Made by a program: the position numbers and the translations under genes. A model generated the notes under the pieces. The model ran no database searches. It was given only the letters and a program-made list of their open reading frames with translations, and was not told the DNA's origin. This document shows positions 1 to 6,919 of a DNA stretch of 17,695 nucleotides, in pieces (the stretch's first letter is position 1; every line of letters starts with the position of its first letter). This DNA comes from JBKHDT01 sp046541195 (GTDB lineage: Bacteria > Pseudomonadota > Gammaproteobacteria > Halothiobacillales > Halothiobacillaceae): positions 1 to 17,695 of the forward strand of contig JBKHDT010000049.1 of assembly GCA_046541195.1 (NCBI GenBank). The letters run 5' to 3'.

Positions 1-138
1 GATCGCGGTCTGGAAAAACGTCATTGTAGGAGGCCAGCTCCGCTGGGCGACCGACCACACCAAACCCCGGATCACGGTTTGGAAAAACGTCATTGTAGGA
101 GGCCGGCTGTGCCGGGCAAGCGACCACACCAAACCCCG
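1..138. repeat. 69-bp direct tandem repeat carrying a GTAG palindrome
   Basis: Two adjacent 69-bp copies (1-69 and 70-138) share the frame GATC.CGGT.TGGAAAAACG, then TCATTGTAGGAGGCC, and end in CCACACCAAACCCCG. A third start (GATTGTGGT at 139) breaks off into another REP-like element. Each copy holds a GTAG-headed palindrome with a 5-bp stem and 3-nt loop: CCAGC/GCTGG at 34-46 and CCGGC/GCCGG at 103-115. The A36-T44 pair of copy 1 is replaced by G105-C113 in copy 2, a compensatory change that supports selection on the hairpin. The window begins inside the array, so it may continue upstream. Confidence 0.85.
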
Positions 139-150
139 GATTGTGGTCCC

Positions 151-184
151 GTAGGCCCGATAAGGCCGCAGGCCGCATCGGGCA
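151..184 (-). repeat. REP-like palindrome, GTAG-headed (type 1, inverted)
   Basis: GTAGGCCCGATAAGG followed by CCGCAGGCCGCATCGGGCA forms an imperfect hairpin (GCCCGAT pairing with ATCGGGC). It is the reverse-oriented partner of the element at 256-290. The layout of GTAG head, GATAAGG and GCATC resembles the enterobacterial REP/PU consensus as I remember it. Two inverted REPs close together form a BIME-like pair. There is no sign of coding. Confidence 0.7.
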
Positions 185-255
185 AAATCGGGATGACGGT
201 GGGAACCCGCATCGGGCAACCCCGGCCCCGGCGGCGGCAACCCCGACCGCATCAA

Positions 256-290
256 TGCCGGATGCGGCTTCGCCTTATCCGGCCTACATC
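256..290 (+). repeat. REP-like palindrome (type 1, direct)
   Basis: TGCCGGATGCGGCTTCGCC followed by TTATCCGGCCTACATC has outer arms GCCGGAT/ATCCGGC and inner arms GGC/GCC. On the opposite strand it reads GTAGGCCGGATAAGG, the GTAG head typical of REPs mobilised by RAYT (TnpA-REP) transposases. The last 18 or so bases (TTATCCGGCCTACATCGC) are immediately repeated at 293-310, as a small tandem slip. Confidence 0.75.
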
Positions 291-324
291 GCTTATCCGG
301 CCTACATCGCGGTGGGCGACCCTG

Positions 325-349
325 TCGCGCAGAAAATCTGCGCTCCCAC
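325..349 (-). repeat. REP-like palindrome (type 2, GTGGGAGCGCAGA family)
   Basis: On the minus strand this reads GTGGGAGCGCAGATTTTC then TGCGCGA, with GCGCAGA pairing with TCTGCGC around a short loop. This GTGGGAG-headed form is common in pseudomonad-like and related gammaproteobacterial genomes. It differs in sequence from its neighbours, so several REP families meet here. Confidence 0.65.
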
Positions 350-366
350 AACGTCGGCACCAACCT

Positions 367-392
367 GTGGGAGGCCGGCTGTGCCGGGCGAC
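367..392 (+). repeat. REP-like palindrome (type 3, as in the 69-bp repeat)
   Basis: GTGGGAGGCCGGCTGTGCC followed by GGGCGAC repeats the palindrome core of the 69-bp unit (CCGGC, TGT loop, GCCGG) but with a GTGG rather than GTAG head and without the 69-bp flanks. The hairpin core can therefore occur apart from the tandem unit. Confidence 0.7.
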
Positions 393-398
393 AACCAC

Positions 399-430
399 GG
401 ATGCGGCTTCGCCTTATCCGGCCTGCATCC
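399..430 (+). repeat. REP-like palindrome (type 1, direct, second copy)
   Basis: GGATGCGGCTTCGCCTTAT followed by CCGGCCTGCATCC is a near copy of the 256-290 element; GGATGCGGCTTCGCCTTATC is identical in both. One change (CCTGCATC for CCTACATC) alters the GTAG head. The stretch from 431 to 638 up to the next gene shows no further repeat or convincing gene. Confidence 0.72.
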
Positions 431-577
431 CTGATGCGGTGCGCGCCGTGGTCCGGCTGGGCATTTTGCCCCGGGTCGCGCTTGATTTGTCCTGGGCGGA
501 TGGATTGCGGCGCCCGGAGTCCATGCCCGTTCCAGAGGCTGAATTGAAACTGCCGATGTTGGTGATTGGTTCAGTCT

Positions 578-605
578 TTGCTAACTTGCATTTTTCCAAT
601 ATGGA
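578..605 (+). promoter_or_regulatory. Possible weak promoter for the diguanylate cyclase
   Basis: TTGCTA (578-583) and TATGGA (600-605) are separated by 16 nt in the most AT-rich part of the region between the REPs and the GGDEF gene. The match to sigma-70 consensus is poor, especially at the -10, so this is a guess from position and composition. Confidence 0.2.
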
Positions 606-626
606 CATTAGGGTCTTTAAGGCTTC

Positions 627-632
627 AAGGGG
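627..632 (+). promoter_or_regulatory. Ribosome binding site fixing a TTG start
   Basis: AAGGGG lies 6 nt before the TTG at 639. No in-frame ATG lies upstream. The first internal ATG would fall inside the first membrane helix, so this site argues for the TTG start. Confidence 0.6.
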
Positions 633-638
633 ATCAAG

Positions 639-2405
639 TTGGACTCAAGGGCTCTGGAGTATCAGCAGATCGCGGATGCGGCGGGGCGGCGCGGGCTGTT
701 CTTCTATCTGAGAGTGGCGACGCTGGTGCTTGGCATGCTGTTGCTGCTGGCGATGGCGCTGCTGCTGCCGCGCCAGTACAAGTTGGAAGAAGAGCGCCTG
801 CTTGCCCAGATCGAGGGCCGGATCGTCGATCGTGCCTATTCCCTGAACGAGAAGCTTGCCAATCTCTCCTACCAGGTCGATGGGATGCGGCGCTGGGCCG
901 AACTGGCGCTTGATTTGCCCGGCGGACTGCCGCCTAGCCCATTGCTTGAAGGCGTTCAGGATCTGCCCGATACCGGCACGTTCACGCTCGACAGGATTCC
1001 CGGCGGGTTCGAGGCTGAAGAAATCGGCAATATCTACGGTCTGGGTTCGGTCGATACGCTTGCCCCCCTGCTGCGGGACGAGCTCAACATGGCGCTTTGG
1101 ATGTTTCCGATGCATCAAGCCGCGCTTGAGGCTTCGCCGGAACTTGCCTGGGCCTACTACGACTCGATCGGCGTGATCTACGCCATCTCCCCCTGGATTC
1201 ACAGCGACCGGATGCTGCGGCAGACCGGGGCCGAAACGCTGGCGGGGCTGCTCTCCTACGCACTCGAGATGGATTTCATCCAGTTGGGCACCCCGGAGCG
1301 CAATCCGGAACGTCTGCCTTACTGGACGCCGCTGTACATGGACCCGGCCGGCAAGGGGCTGATGGTTACCCATGGTGCCCCGGTATACACGGGGGACCGC
1401 TTTCGCGGCATTGTCGCCGCCGATCTTACGCTGGACTTTCTGACCAGCTATCTGGAGATATCCGAGCTGCACGGTCATCCGGTACTTGCCATCACCCGGA
1501 CAGCCGGGGTTGATGAAGGCATTCTGGCCGTGGGCGAGGCGGGGCTGGTCATCAGCGTCTCGGGGGCCGGGCTGCCCCCGGACGAGGCGACCGAGCTGTC
1601 GAGTTACCTGCCCGGAGATCTGAGTCCCGACAAAATTTTTTCCGCCGTCGAGGGATTCACGCGCCAGGACCGCCACTTTGTGCTGAACGTGCCGCTCACC
1701 GTGGCGCCCTGGTCGCTGGTTCATGTATGCCCCGTGACCGAGGTCCGCAAGGCGGTCCTCAATGAACTCGCGCCGCTGATCATCAGTTTTGTTCTGCTTC
1801 TGGGGGTTCTGGCGGCCCTGTATTTGTTGCTGTGGCGGCAGATGCACGAGCACGAGCGTTTCGAGCGCACTCTGCGCCGGCTGGCCGTCTCGGACCCGCT
1901 GACGGGCGTGTACAACCAGCGTCACTTCCGCAGCGTGGCCGAGGTCGAGCGTGAACGTGCCCGCCGTCATCACCACCCGTTGTCATTGCTGTTCATGGAT
2001 ATCGACCACTTCAAGCAGATCAATGACAGCCATGGTCACGCGGCGGGTGACCAGGTGCTCAAGGCGTTTGTCCTGCACTGTCAGCGCCGGTTGCGCAGCG
2101 CAGATACCCTGGCACGACTCGGTGGCGAGGAATTTGCCGTTATCCTGCCGGAGACGGACCTTGCCGGGGCCGCCCGGGCGGCCGAGCAGTTGCGCGAGGA
2201 GCTGGCGGCAGAGCCGATCCCGTGTGACGGGCAGTTGCTGCCGGTGACGGTGAGCATCGGCGTGGCCGCGATGCTGCCGGATGAAACCGTCGACGGTTGG
2301 GTGGGTCGTGCGGATCAGGCCATGTACGAGGCCAAGCGGCAGGGGCGCAACCGGGTTGAAGTCAGCGACCCGGAGCAGGGGGCGGTCGCGGTCACGGCGC
2401 ACTGA
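639..2405 (+). CDS. Membrane-bound diguanylate cyclase (dCache sensor + GGDEF)
   Basis: 588 aa, predicted to make cyclic di-GMP from two GTP in response to a periplasmic signal. The layout is TM1 at about residues 20-45, an extracytoplasmic Cache-like sensor at about 46-370 (with a WTPLYMDPAGKG strand and a GIVAADLTLDFL segment typical of dCache domains), TM2 at about 377-399, then a GGDEF domain at about 415-580. The active-site motif is GGEEF (495-499), a catalytically competent variant. An RxxD inhibitory site (R486-D489) sits five residues before it, so product feedback inhibition is likely. The metal-site segment FMDIDHFKQIND is also present. No EAL or HD-GYP domain follows. The start is TTG, chosen for its ribosome binding site and to include the first helix. 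The next gene begins 70 nt after the stop, so co-transcription with it is possible but unproven. The ligand cannot be read from sequence. Confidence 0.93.
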   Translation: MDSRALEYQQIADAAGRRGLFFYLRVATLVLGMLLLLAMALLLPRQYKLEEERLLAQIEGRIVDRAYSLNEKLANLSYQVDGMRRWAELALDLPGGLPPSPLLEGVQDLPDTGTFTLDRIPGGFEAEEIGNIYGLGSVDTLAPLLRDELNMALWMFPMHQAALEASPELAWAYYDSIGVIYAISPWIHSDRMLRQTGAETLAGLLSYALEMDFIQLGTPERNPERLPYWTPLYMDPAGKGLMVTHGAPVYTGDRFRGIVAADLTLDFLTSYLEISELHGHPVLAITRTAGVDEGILAVGEAGLVISVSGAGLPPDEATELSSYLPGDLSPDKIFSAVEGFTRQDRHFVLNVPLTVAPWSLVHVCPVTEVRKAVLNELAPLIISFVLLLGVLAALYLLLWRQMHEHERFERTLRRLAVSDPLTGVYNQRHFRSVAEVERERARRHHHPLSLLFMDIDHFKQINDSHGHAAGDQVLKAFVLHCQRRLRSADTLARLGGEEFAVILPETDLAGAARAAEQLREELAAEPIPCDGQLLPVTVSIGVAAMLPDETVDGWVGRADQAMYEAKRQGRNRVEVSDPEQGAVAVTAH

Positions 2406-2460
2406 ATGCTTGGAGCCTGCGCTTCATCCGGGCTAGTCTTGGCTTTTCAATCCGGTTGAA

Positions 2461-2466
2461 AGGGAG
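2461..2466 (+). promoter_or_regulatory. Ribosome binding site favouring the ATG at 2476
   Basis: AGGGAG is 9 nt from ATG 2476 but only 3 nt from the alternative TTG at 2470, so the ATG is the better start. A short palindrome (TTTCAA at 2445-2450, TTGAAA at 2456-2461) runs into this site and might partly mask it. Confidence 0.5.
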
Positions 2467-2475
2467 ACTTTGCTT

Positions 2476-3231
2476 ATGGCCGCGCCTCGTTGCCCCCGTC
2501 CTGCCCGGATGTTTTTTTCCGCCTTGCTGGTCGCGTTGCTTTTCGGCCTGCTGCCTGTCGGGCCTGCGCTGGCGGATGTCGATCGGCCAGCGGTCGACGT
2601 CGTGTTCGCCACCGGGAGCGAGGCCGATGCGCTGCTTGCCCGGTCTGATGAAAAGGCGCCGTTCTGGCGCCTTTTGCGTGGATTCGTCTCCGAGCGGGAA
2701 CTGACCTTCTGCGGCGTGGCCACCGCGGCGATGACACTCAACGCGCTGGACGTCAAGCCGCCGCCCTCGCCGGAAATCCACCCCTTCAGCGTCTTTGACC
2801 AGTACAACCTGTTCACGGCAGAGGCGCTGGCGGTCAAGTCGGTGGGCGAAATCCAGCGCAGTGGCCTGACGTTGGCCGAAGTGGCGGCGATTCTGCGCAG
2901 CCACGGGGTAAAGGTGGCAGTGCGCCATGCCGGCGAGGCGCCGCTGGAGCAGTTTCGCCGCGAGGCGCGCGCCGCGCTTGCAGGCGACGGCAGTATCGTG
3001 ACCGTCAACTTTGCCCGCGCGGGGCTCGGCATGGAAGGCCCCGGGCATCATTCGCCCCTGGCCGCCTATGACGCCGAAAGTGACCGGTTCTTGATGATGG
3101 ACGTGGCGCGGTACGAGTGGCCGCCGTCCTGGGTGCGTGCCGAGGACCTGTACAACGCCATGAACACCCGCGACGACGATGCCGGCAAGACCCGGGGCTG
3201 GCTTGTGGTTCGCAAGGGGGGGCAGCCATGA
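2476..3231 (+). CDS. Periplasmic phytochelatin-synthase-like cysteine peptidase
   Basis: 251 aa from the ATG at 2476. The N-terminus is an export signal (basic PRPAR, hydrophobic FFSALLVALLFGLLP, likely cleavage after ALA near residue 34). The rest matches the papain-like phytochelatin synthase family (Phytochelatin, PF05023). The catalytic triad is visible: Cys79 in TFCGVAT, His191 in GHHSPL and Asp209 in MMDVARYEWPPSWV. The length and lack of a C-terminal Cys-rich half fit the short bacterial type, which chiefly removes glycine from glutathione or gamma-Glu-Cys compounds and makes little phytochelatin. The residue six before the Cys, normally Gln (oxyanion hole), appears to be Glu73. The stop overlaps the next ATG (ATGA, 3228-3231), so the gene is coupled to the FAD-dehydrogenase subunits. 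The native substrate is unknown; it could be glutathione, a thiol conjugate or a peptide. Confidence 0.88.
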   Translation: MAAPRCPRPARMFFSALLVALLFGLLPVGPALADVDRPAVDVVFATGSEADALLARSDEKAPFWRLLRGFVSERELTFCGVATAAMTLNALDVKPPPSPEIHPFSVFDQYNLFTAEALAVKSVGEIQRSGLTLAEVAAILRSHGVKVAVRHAGEAPLEQFRREARAALAGDGSIVTVNFARAGLGMEGPGHHSPLAAYDAESDRFLMMDVARYEWPPSWVRAEDLYNAMNTRDDDAGKTRGWLVVRKGGQP

Positions 3232-3704
3232 TCGACTCGCGACGTCACTTTCTGCGTCTGCTGCTGGCCGGACTGGCCGCGGCGCAATGGCCGGTTCAGG
3301 CCACCGGTGCGGCTGCCCGGTCCGGGTCGTCCGCGACGACAACCCGGGGCAACTGGGACCAGGCCGCAGAGCGCCTGAGCGGGGTCGACGGGCTCGGGCA
3401 TGGCCCGCTGCATGATGTTCGCGCCGCACTGCTGGCACGCCATGACCCGGCCCGGATCGACAAGCTTGCGGCTGTCGCGATGAACGCGACCGACGACAGC
3501 CTGGCCGCTGATCTTGAAAACGCGGGCCTGCAGGATCTTGCGCAGGAGGCGCTGATGATGGTTTTCGGCGTCACCCGCCTGGCGGACTTCGACTTCAGCG
3601 CGATGCCGGTCTGGACCGCGCTGGGCTATACCAAGCCGCCGAGCTACTGCAGCCCGGAATTCGGGGACTGGGCGCACCCACCGAAGGAGGCATCTCATGG
3701 CTGA
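3228..3704 (+). CDS. Tat-exported small subunit of an FAD dehydrogenase (FAD-SLDH/GDH gamma type)
   Basis: 158 aa. The N-terminus MIDSRRHFLRLLLAG is a twin-arginine signal (R5-R6 plus a hydrophobic stretch). The C-terminal segment PPSYCSPEFGDWAHPP matches the end of the small subunits of membrane-bound sorbitol and FAD-glucose dehydrogenases (FAD-SLDH family, PF12318). In characterised enzymes this subunit helps the flavoprotein fold and carries it through the Tat pore, because the large subunit has no signal of its own. The gene overlaps the previous stop by 4 nt and the GMC start by 8 nt (3697-3704), the usual small-then-large order. The start is the ATG in the ATGA overlap, which puts the RR at the expected place. 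A third, cytochrome c subunit would be usual; none is present nearby. Confidence 0.85.
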   Translation: MIDSRRHFLRLLLAGLAAAQWPVQATGAAARSGSSATTTRGNWDQAAERLSGVDGLGHGPLHDVRAALLARHDPARIDKLAAVAMNATDDSLAADLENAGLQDLAQEALMMVFGVTRLADFDFSAMPVWTALGYTKPPSYCSPEFGDWAHPPKEASHG

Positions 3705-5316
3705 TCAAAAACCAGGCCTTGATGCCGACGTGGTGGTCATCGGTTCCGGAATCGTGGGGGCCACGGCCGCCTGGCGGCTGGCCAGGGGCGGCGTGTCGGT
3801 CCTGATGGTGGAAGCAGGTGCCGAGGTCAAGCGGGGCGAGGCGGTGGTCCGCTTTCGCGCGCACCCGGAAGATGGCGTCAACGCGCCCTACGATGAGTTG
3901 CCGAGCGCGCCCTACCCGACGGCGCAGGACAGTCACTATGTCAACACCGGGCCCGACCGGTTCATCGGGAGCTACACGCGTGTGGTCGGCGGCACCAGCT
4001 GGCACTGGACCGGCTTTGGCACGCGCTTTTTTCCGGCCGACTTTCGCAGCCGCAGTCGCTACGGCGTCGGCGAGGACTGGCCGATCGACTACGAACAGAT
4101 GGTGCCCTACTACCGCCGCATCGAGGCCTTCTGGGGCGTGGCCGGGCCAAGCGAAGATGCCCTGGACGCGCCGCGCGACACGGGCTACCCGATGCCGGAG
4201 ATTCCGCTAACCTACCTGGACCGGCAGGTGGCGAAGGCGGCCGGGCAAATGGACCTGACGGTGCGCGCCTGGCCGCACCTGCGCAACAGCGTGGTCTTCG
4301 ACGGTCGGCCGCCCTGCTGCGGCAACGCCACTTGCGTGCCGATCTGTCCCGTCGGCGCCAAGCTCGATGGCAGTCACATCGTCAAGAAGGCCCGCGCAAA
4401 AGGGGCGAAGCTGCTCAACCCCGCGACCGTTTTCCGGCTGGTCGTCGACAATGATGGCCGCGTCACCGAGGCGCACTACCGGCAACCGGACGGTGGCGAG
4501 GGCATCCTGCGTGCCCGGCATTTCATCGTGGCCTGCCATGCCATCGAGACGCCGCGCCTGCTGCTGCTCTCGCGCGATGCGCGCTTGCCGGACGGGATCG
4601 CCAACGGCAGCGACACAGTGGGGCGCTACCTGATGAGCCAGGGCAGCATCGACAGCCGCGCGCTGGTCGCCGAGCCGGTCTGGCCCTATCGCGGCCCGAC
4701 CACCACCGGGGGGATCTGGGAGTACCGGGACGGGGACGGGCGCAAGCGCCGGGCGGCCATCGGCATCTCGATGCTCAACCGCGGTTTTCGTGCCGCGACC
4801 GGGCCGATCGACCGCGCCGGCGAACTGATCCGCGCCGGCCTGGTCGGCAAGGCGCTGACCGAGCGCCTGCGTGACGAATGCGCGCGCGAGGTCACGCTCA
4901 ATGTCTCTGCCGAGACGCTGCCGGACGCCGACAACCGGGTGACGCTTTCCGAGCGCGTCGATGGCTCCGGCCTGGCGCGCCCGCAGGTGTTCTTCCGGAT
5001 GGACGACTACACCCGCGACGGGCTCGCCTTCGGGGCCGAACTGCAGGAGAAGATCCTGCGCCGCATGGGGGCGACCGAGGTCGACAGTGACGAGGCTGGC
5101 CTCAGCGTCGCCATCATGGCCGGCAGCACCCGCATGGGCGACGACCCGAAGCGCTCGGTCGTCGACAGCCACTGCCGCAGTCACGACCATGCCAATCTGT
5201 GGATTCTGGGCACGTCGGTGTTCCCGACCGCGCCGGTGAGCCCGCCTACGGTTACCGCCGGCGCACTGGCGCTGCGTGCGGCGGACCGCCTTCTGGCGGA
5301 CCTGAAGCCCGCCTGA
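3697..5316 (+). CDS. GMC flavoprotein with Fe-S cysteine motif, FAD-glucose-dehydrogenase-like, catalytic pair missing
   Basis: 539 aa, close to the usual size of FAD-glucose dehydrogenase alpha subunits. A strong AAGGAGG site is 6 nt upstream. The FAD-binding start is VVVIGSGIVGATAAWRLARG near residue 12, with the second FAD segment VVGGTSWHWTG near residue 95. The motif CCGNATCVPICPVGA supplies Cys207, 208, 213 and 217, with the spacing of the 3Fe-4S ligands in bacterial FAD-GDH. The C-terminal GMC_oxred_C domain keeps GSTRMG, the DHANLW strand and FPT...ALALRAAD. However, the catalytic His expected before GSTRMG is Ile473 (Ala472 with a one-residue shift), and the second catalytic residue (His or Asn, seven before ALALR) is Pro516. 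Export by the preceding Tat subunit is likely. It may bind FAD and the cluster and carry electrons, but ordinary alcohol or sugar oxidation is doubtful. Substrate unknown. Confidence 0.9.
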   Translation: MADQKPGLDADVVVIGSGIVGATAAWRLARGGVSVLMVEAGAEVKRGEAVVRFRAHPEDGVNAPYDELPSAPYPTAQDSHYVNTGPDRFIGSYTRVVGGTSWHWTGFGTRFFPADFRSRSRYGVGEDWPIDYEQMVPYYRRIEAFWGVAGPSEDALDAPRDTGYPMPEIPLTYLDRQVAKAAGQMDLTVRAWPHLRNSVVFDGRPPCCGNATCVPICPVGAKLDGSHIVKKARAKGAKLLNPATVFRLVVDNDGRVTEAHYRQPDGGEGILRARHFIVACHAIETPRLLLLSRDARLPDGIANGSDTVGRYLMSQGSIDSRALVAEPVWPYRGPTTTGGIWEYRDGDGRKRRAAIGISMLNRGFRAATGPIDRAGELIRAGLVGKALTERLRDECAREVTLNVSAETLPDADNRVTLSERVDGSGLARPQVFFRMDDYTRDGLAFGAELQEKILRRMGATEVDSDEAGLSVAIMAGSTRMGDDPKRSVVDSHCRSHDHANLWILGTSVFPTAPVSPPTVTAGALALRAADRLLADLKPA

Positions 5317-5402
5317 TGCGCGCGTGCCGGACGGGCGGGCCGCCCCGGCGGGCGCGTGTTCATCGCTTTGCGGTCCTTGGGGCGATCCGCGAGGTGCCTG
5401 AT

Positions 5403-5408
5403 GGGAGG
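5403..5408 (+). promoter_or_regulatory. Ribosome binding site in front of the 38-aa micro-ORF
   Basis: GGGAGG is 9 nt before the ATG at 5418. It is the only good Shine-Dalgarno site between the GMC gene and the transporter; the transporter ATG at 5531 has only a weak one. Translation of the transporter may therefore depend on ribosomes finishing the micro-ORF. Confidence 0.5.
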
Positions 5409-5417
5409 TCGATACCG

Positions 5418-5534
5418 ATGAACTGCTGCACAAAGCCTTCGACGGGGTCGTGCAGCCACGCCCCGGCCGGTCCATGCCCGGCCCGGTCCGGGCGAATGCA
5501 AGCCACAGCGGTCCCGGCGGGCCGGGTTGCATGA
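5418..5534 (+). CDS. Possible 38-aa Cys-rich micro-ORF coupled to the transporter
   Basis: The ORF begins MNCCTKPSTGSCSH and ends AVPAGRVA, with Cys at 3, 4, 12 and 20. Support: a good ribosome binding site and a stop that overlaps the transporter start as ATGA (5531-5534), the same junction used by other genes in this block. Against: its first third lies in an imperfect palindrome (5426-5455) that recurs elsewhere, so the cysteines may be a by-product of a non-coding element; base composition alone allows short open frames here; and I recognise no family. It could be a translation leader for the transporter, a precursor peptide, or chance. Confidence 0.35.
   Translation: MNCCTKPSTGSCSHAPAGPCPARSGRMQATAVPAGRVA
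5426..5455. repeat. Imperfect 12-6-12 palindrome, copy A
   Basis: The left arm CTGCACAAAGCC (5426-5437), loop TTCGAC and right arm GGGGTCGTGCAG share 9 of 12 right-arm bases and all 12 left-arm bases with the perfect hairpin at 13890-13919. It lies in the only sizeable gap (5317-5530) of the redox block. No T-run follows on the + strand, so it is unlikely to be a strong intrinsic terminator. Confidence 0.5.
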
Positions 5535-6919
5535 ACGAACGGTCCCTGCGCTGGCGGGGCCTTGCGGTGCTGGTCCTGCTCAATGCCGTGGCCCCGATGG
5601 TCATCGTCGGGCTGGCCCTGTCGGAACATGCCATCGGCGTTTCGCTCGGGTTCGGCGTGCGCAGTCAGGTGCTGCTGCTTGAAAGCTTCATCATGGCGGT
5701 GCTGATCGGCACGCTGCTCAGCGGCCCGCTGATCGCGCGTCATGGCATCGTGCGCGTGCTGGGCGGATCGGTGCTCGGAGCCTGTGCCTTGCTGGTCCTG
5801 CTTGCTGCGCACGCGCTGTGGCTGAAGGACCCGACGGCCCTGGAACTGGCCGCGCTCACCTTCCTGCTCGGTGCCTTTGTCGCGCCTTTGTCGCCGGCCA
5901 CCCAGGTACTGGCCGCCAGCATGTTGCCCGAGAAGGATCGTGCCTGCCGCCTGATGGTCTGGACCGGCGCACGAACCATGGGGCTGATCGCCGGTGCGCT
6001 TGCGGCCGGTGCGCTGCTGGCCCATCACGACTGGGGCACGGTGTTCCTGTTGCCGCTGCTGCTGTTGCTGCCGGCGCTGCCGCTGCTTGGCAGCCTGCCG
6101 CGCAGCGACGTGCCGCATTCGGCCTTCGACTTTCGCGGGCTCGGCCTGCTGCTCGCCTGGCTGCTGCCGCTGGCGCTGATTCTTGCCTTTGCAGACAGCT
6201 GGCATGGCTGGGGAGTCGGGCCAGTGATGGCCGTGGCGGTCGTGATCGGCCTGCCGCTGTTGCTGTTTCTGCGTCATGGCCTGCGCGCGCCCGCGCCCCT
6301 GCTTCGGCTCGACGCGCTGTGGATTCCGGGGGTCGCCCTCGCCCTCGCGCTGGTGTTCCTGCTCAATATCGTGACCACCGGCCAGTACGAGGTGCTGTTC
6401 GTCCAGGATGTGCTCGGCTGGGCCTCGACCGCGGCCGGCTGGTTCGCGCTGGCCTATGCATTCGGACAGCTCGCCGGTGTCGGTGCCTCGATCCTCCTGG
6501 CGCCCCGTCTGGGCGACGGGCCGCTGGTCGGCATCGGCCTGCTGATCCTGATCGCGGGCATGATCGGCTACACGCGCTTCGACCCGACAGCCGGCACGCT
6601 CGCCACCGTGACACCGCACCTGCTGACCGGCTTCGGCTCGGGCGTTGTGCTGCCGCTGCTGTCGGTGATCGCGTTTCGTCGAACGCCCGAGTCGCGCCGC
6701 GCCGAGGTGTCGTCGCTGCTGGTCTTTACCTATATTCTGGGTACGGAGATCGGGCTGGATGGTCTGGGCGTGGTCTACGGGCATTTTGCCGAGCAGTCGC
6801 AGATGGCAGGGTTTCACGGCGTGTTCGTGACCGAACTGGGCATCGCGCTGTCCTGCCTGTTGATCGCCCTGCTGCTGCTTTGGCGCCAGCGCTCTTCGAA
6901 CACGAGGAATCCGTCATGA
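5531..6919 (+). CDS. MFS transporter, 14-TM (DHA2-like)
   Basis: 462 aa from ATG 5531. About 14 hydrophobic helices can be counted, the layout of DHA2 (EmrB/QacA-like) exporters. The loop between helices 2 and 3 reads SGPLIARHGIVRV, a variant of MFS motif A. Such proteins usually export small amphipathic compounds using the proton gradient. The frame stays open upstream to 5402 with a GTG at 5450 and an ATG at 5474, but the ATG at 5531 fits the ATGA overlap with the micro-ORF and places the first helix close to the N-terminus (ERSLRWRGLAVLVLL). The stop overlaps the next small ORF (6916-6919). Its place inside the redox block suggests it exports a product or removes a toxic compound handled there. 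The substrate cannot be inferred. Confidence 0.88.
   Translation: MNERSLRWRGLAVLVLLNAVAPMVIVGLALSEHAIGVSLGFGVRSQVLLLESFIMAVLIGTLLSGPLIARHGIVRVLGGSVLGACALLVLLAAHALWLKDPTALELAALTFLLGAFVAPLSPATQVLAASMLPEKDRACRLMVWTGARTMGLIAGALAAGALLAHHDWGTVFLLPLLLLLPALPLLGSLPRSDVPHSAFDFRGLGLLLAWLLPLALILAFADSWHGWGVGPVMAVAVVIGLPLLLFLRHGLRAPAPLLRLDALWIPGVALALALVFLLNIVTTGQYEVLFVQDVLGWASTAAGWFALAYAFGQLAGVGASILLAPRLGDGPLVGIGLLILIAGMIGYTRFDPTAGTLATVTPHLLTGFGSGVVLPLLSVIAFRRTPESRRAEVSSLLVFTYILGTEIGLDGLGVVYGHFAEQSQMAGFHGVFVTELGIALSCLLIALLLLWRQRSSNTRNPS
6904..6909 (+). promoter_or_regulatory. Ribosome binding site in front of the 47-aa micro-ORF
   Basis: GAGGAA, inside the last codons of the transporter gene, is 6 nt before the ATG at 6916. 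Such a site this close to the overlap start favours re-initiation there. Confidence 0.45.

Noticed and set aside
79..711. 210-aa and overlapping open frames across the first 700 nt
   Set aside because: They run through the REP palindromes and repeat low-complexity Arg/Pro-rich text; the frame ends inside the diguanylate cyclase gene. Repeats explain the open frame.
645..1976. 443-aa open frame on the minus strand
   Set aside because: It is antisense to a clear Cache-GGDEF gene, Gln/Arg-rich, with no motif; typical shadow in GC-rich DNA.
5360..6817. 485-aa minus-strand frame opposite the MFS transporter
   Set aside because: Extremely Gln/Arg/His-rich with no domain; the + strand shows ordered transmembrane helices.
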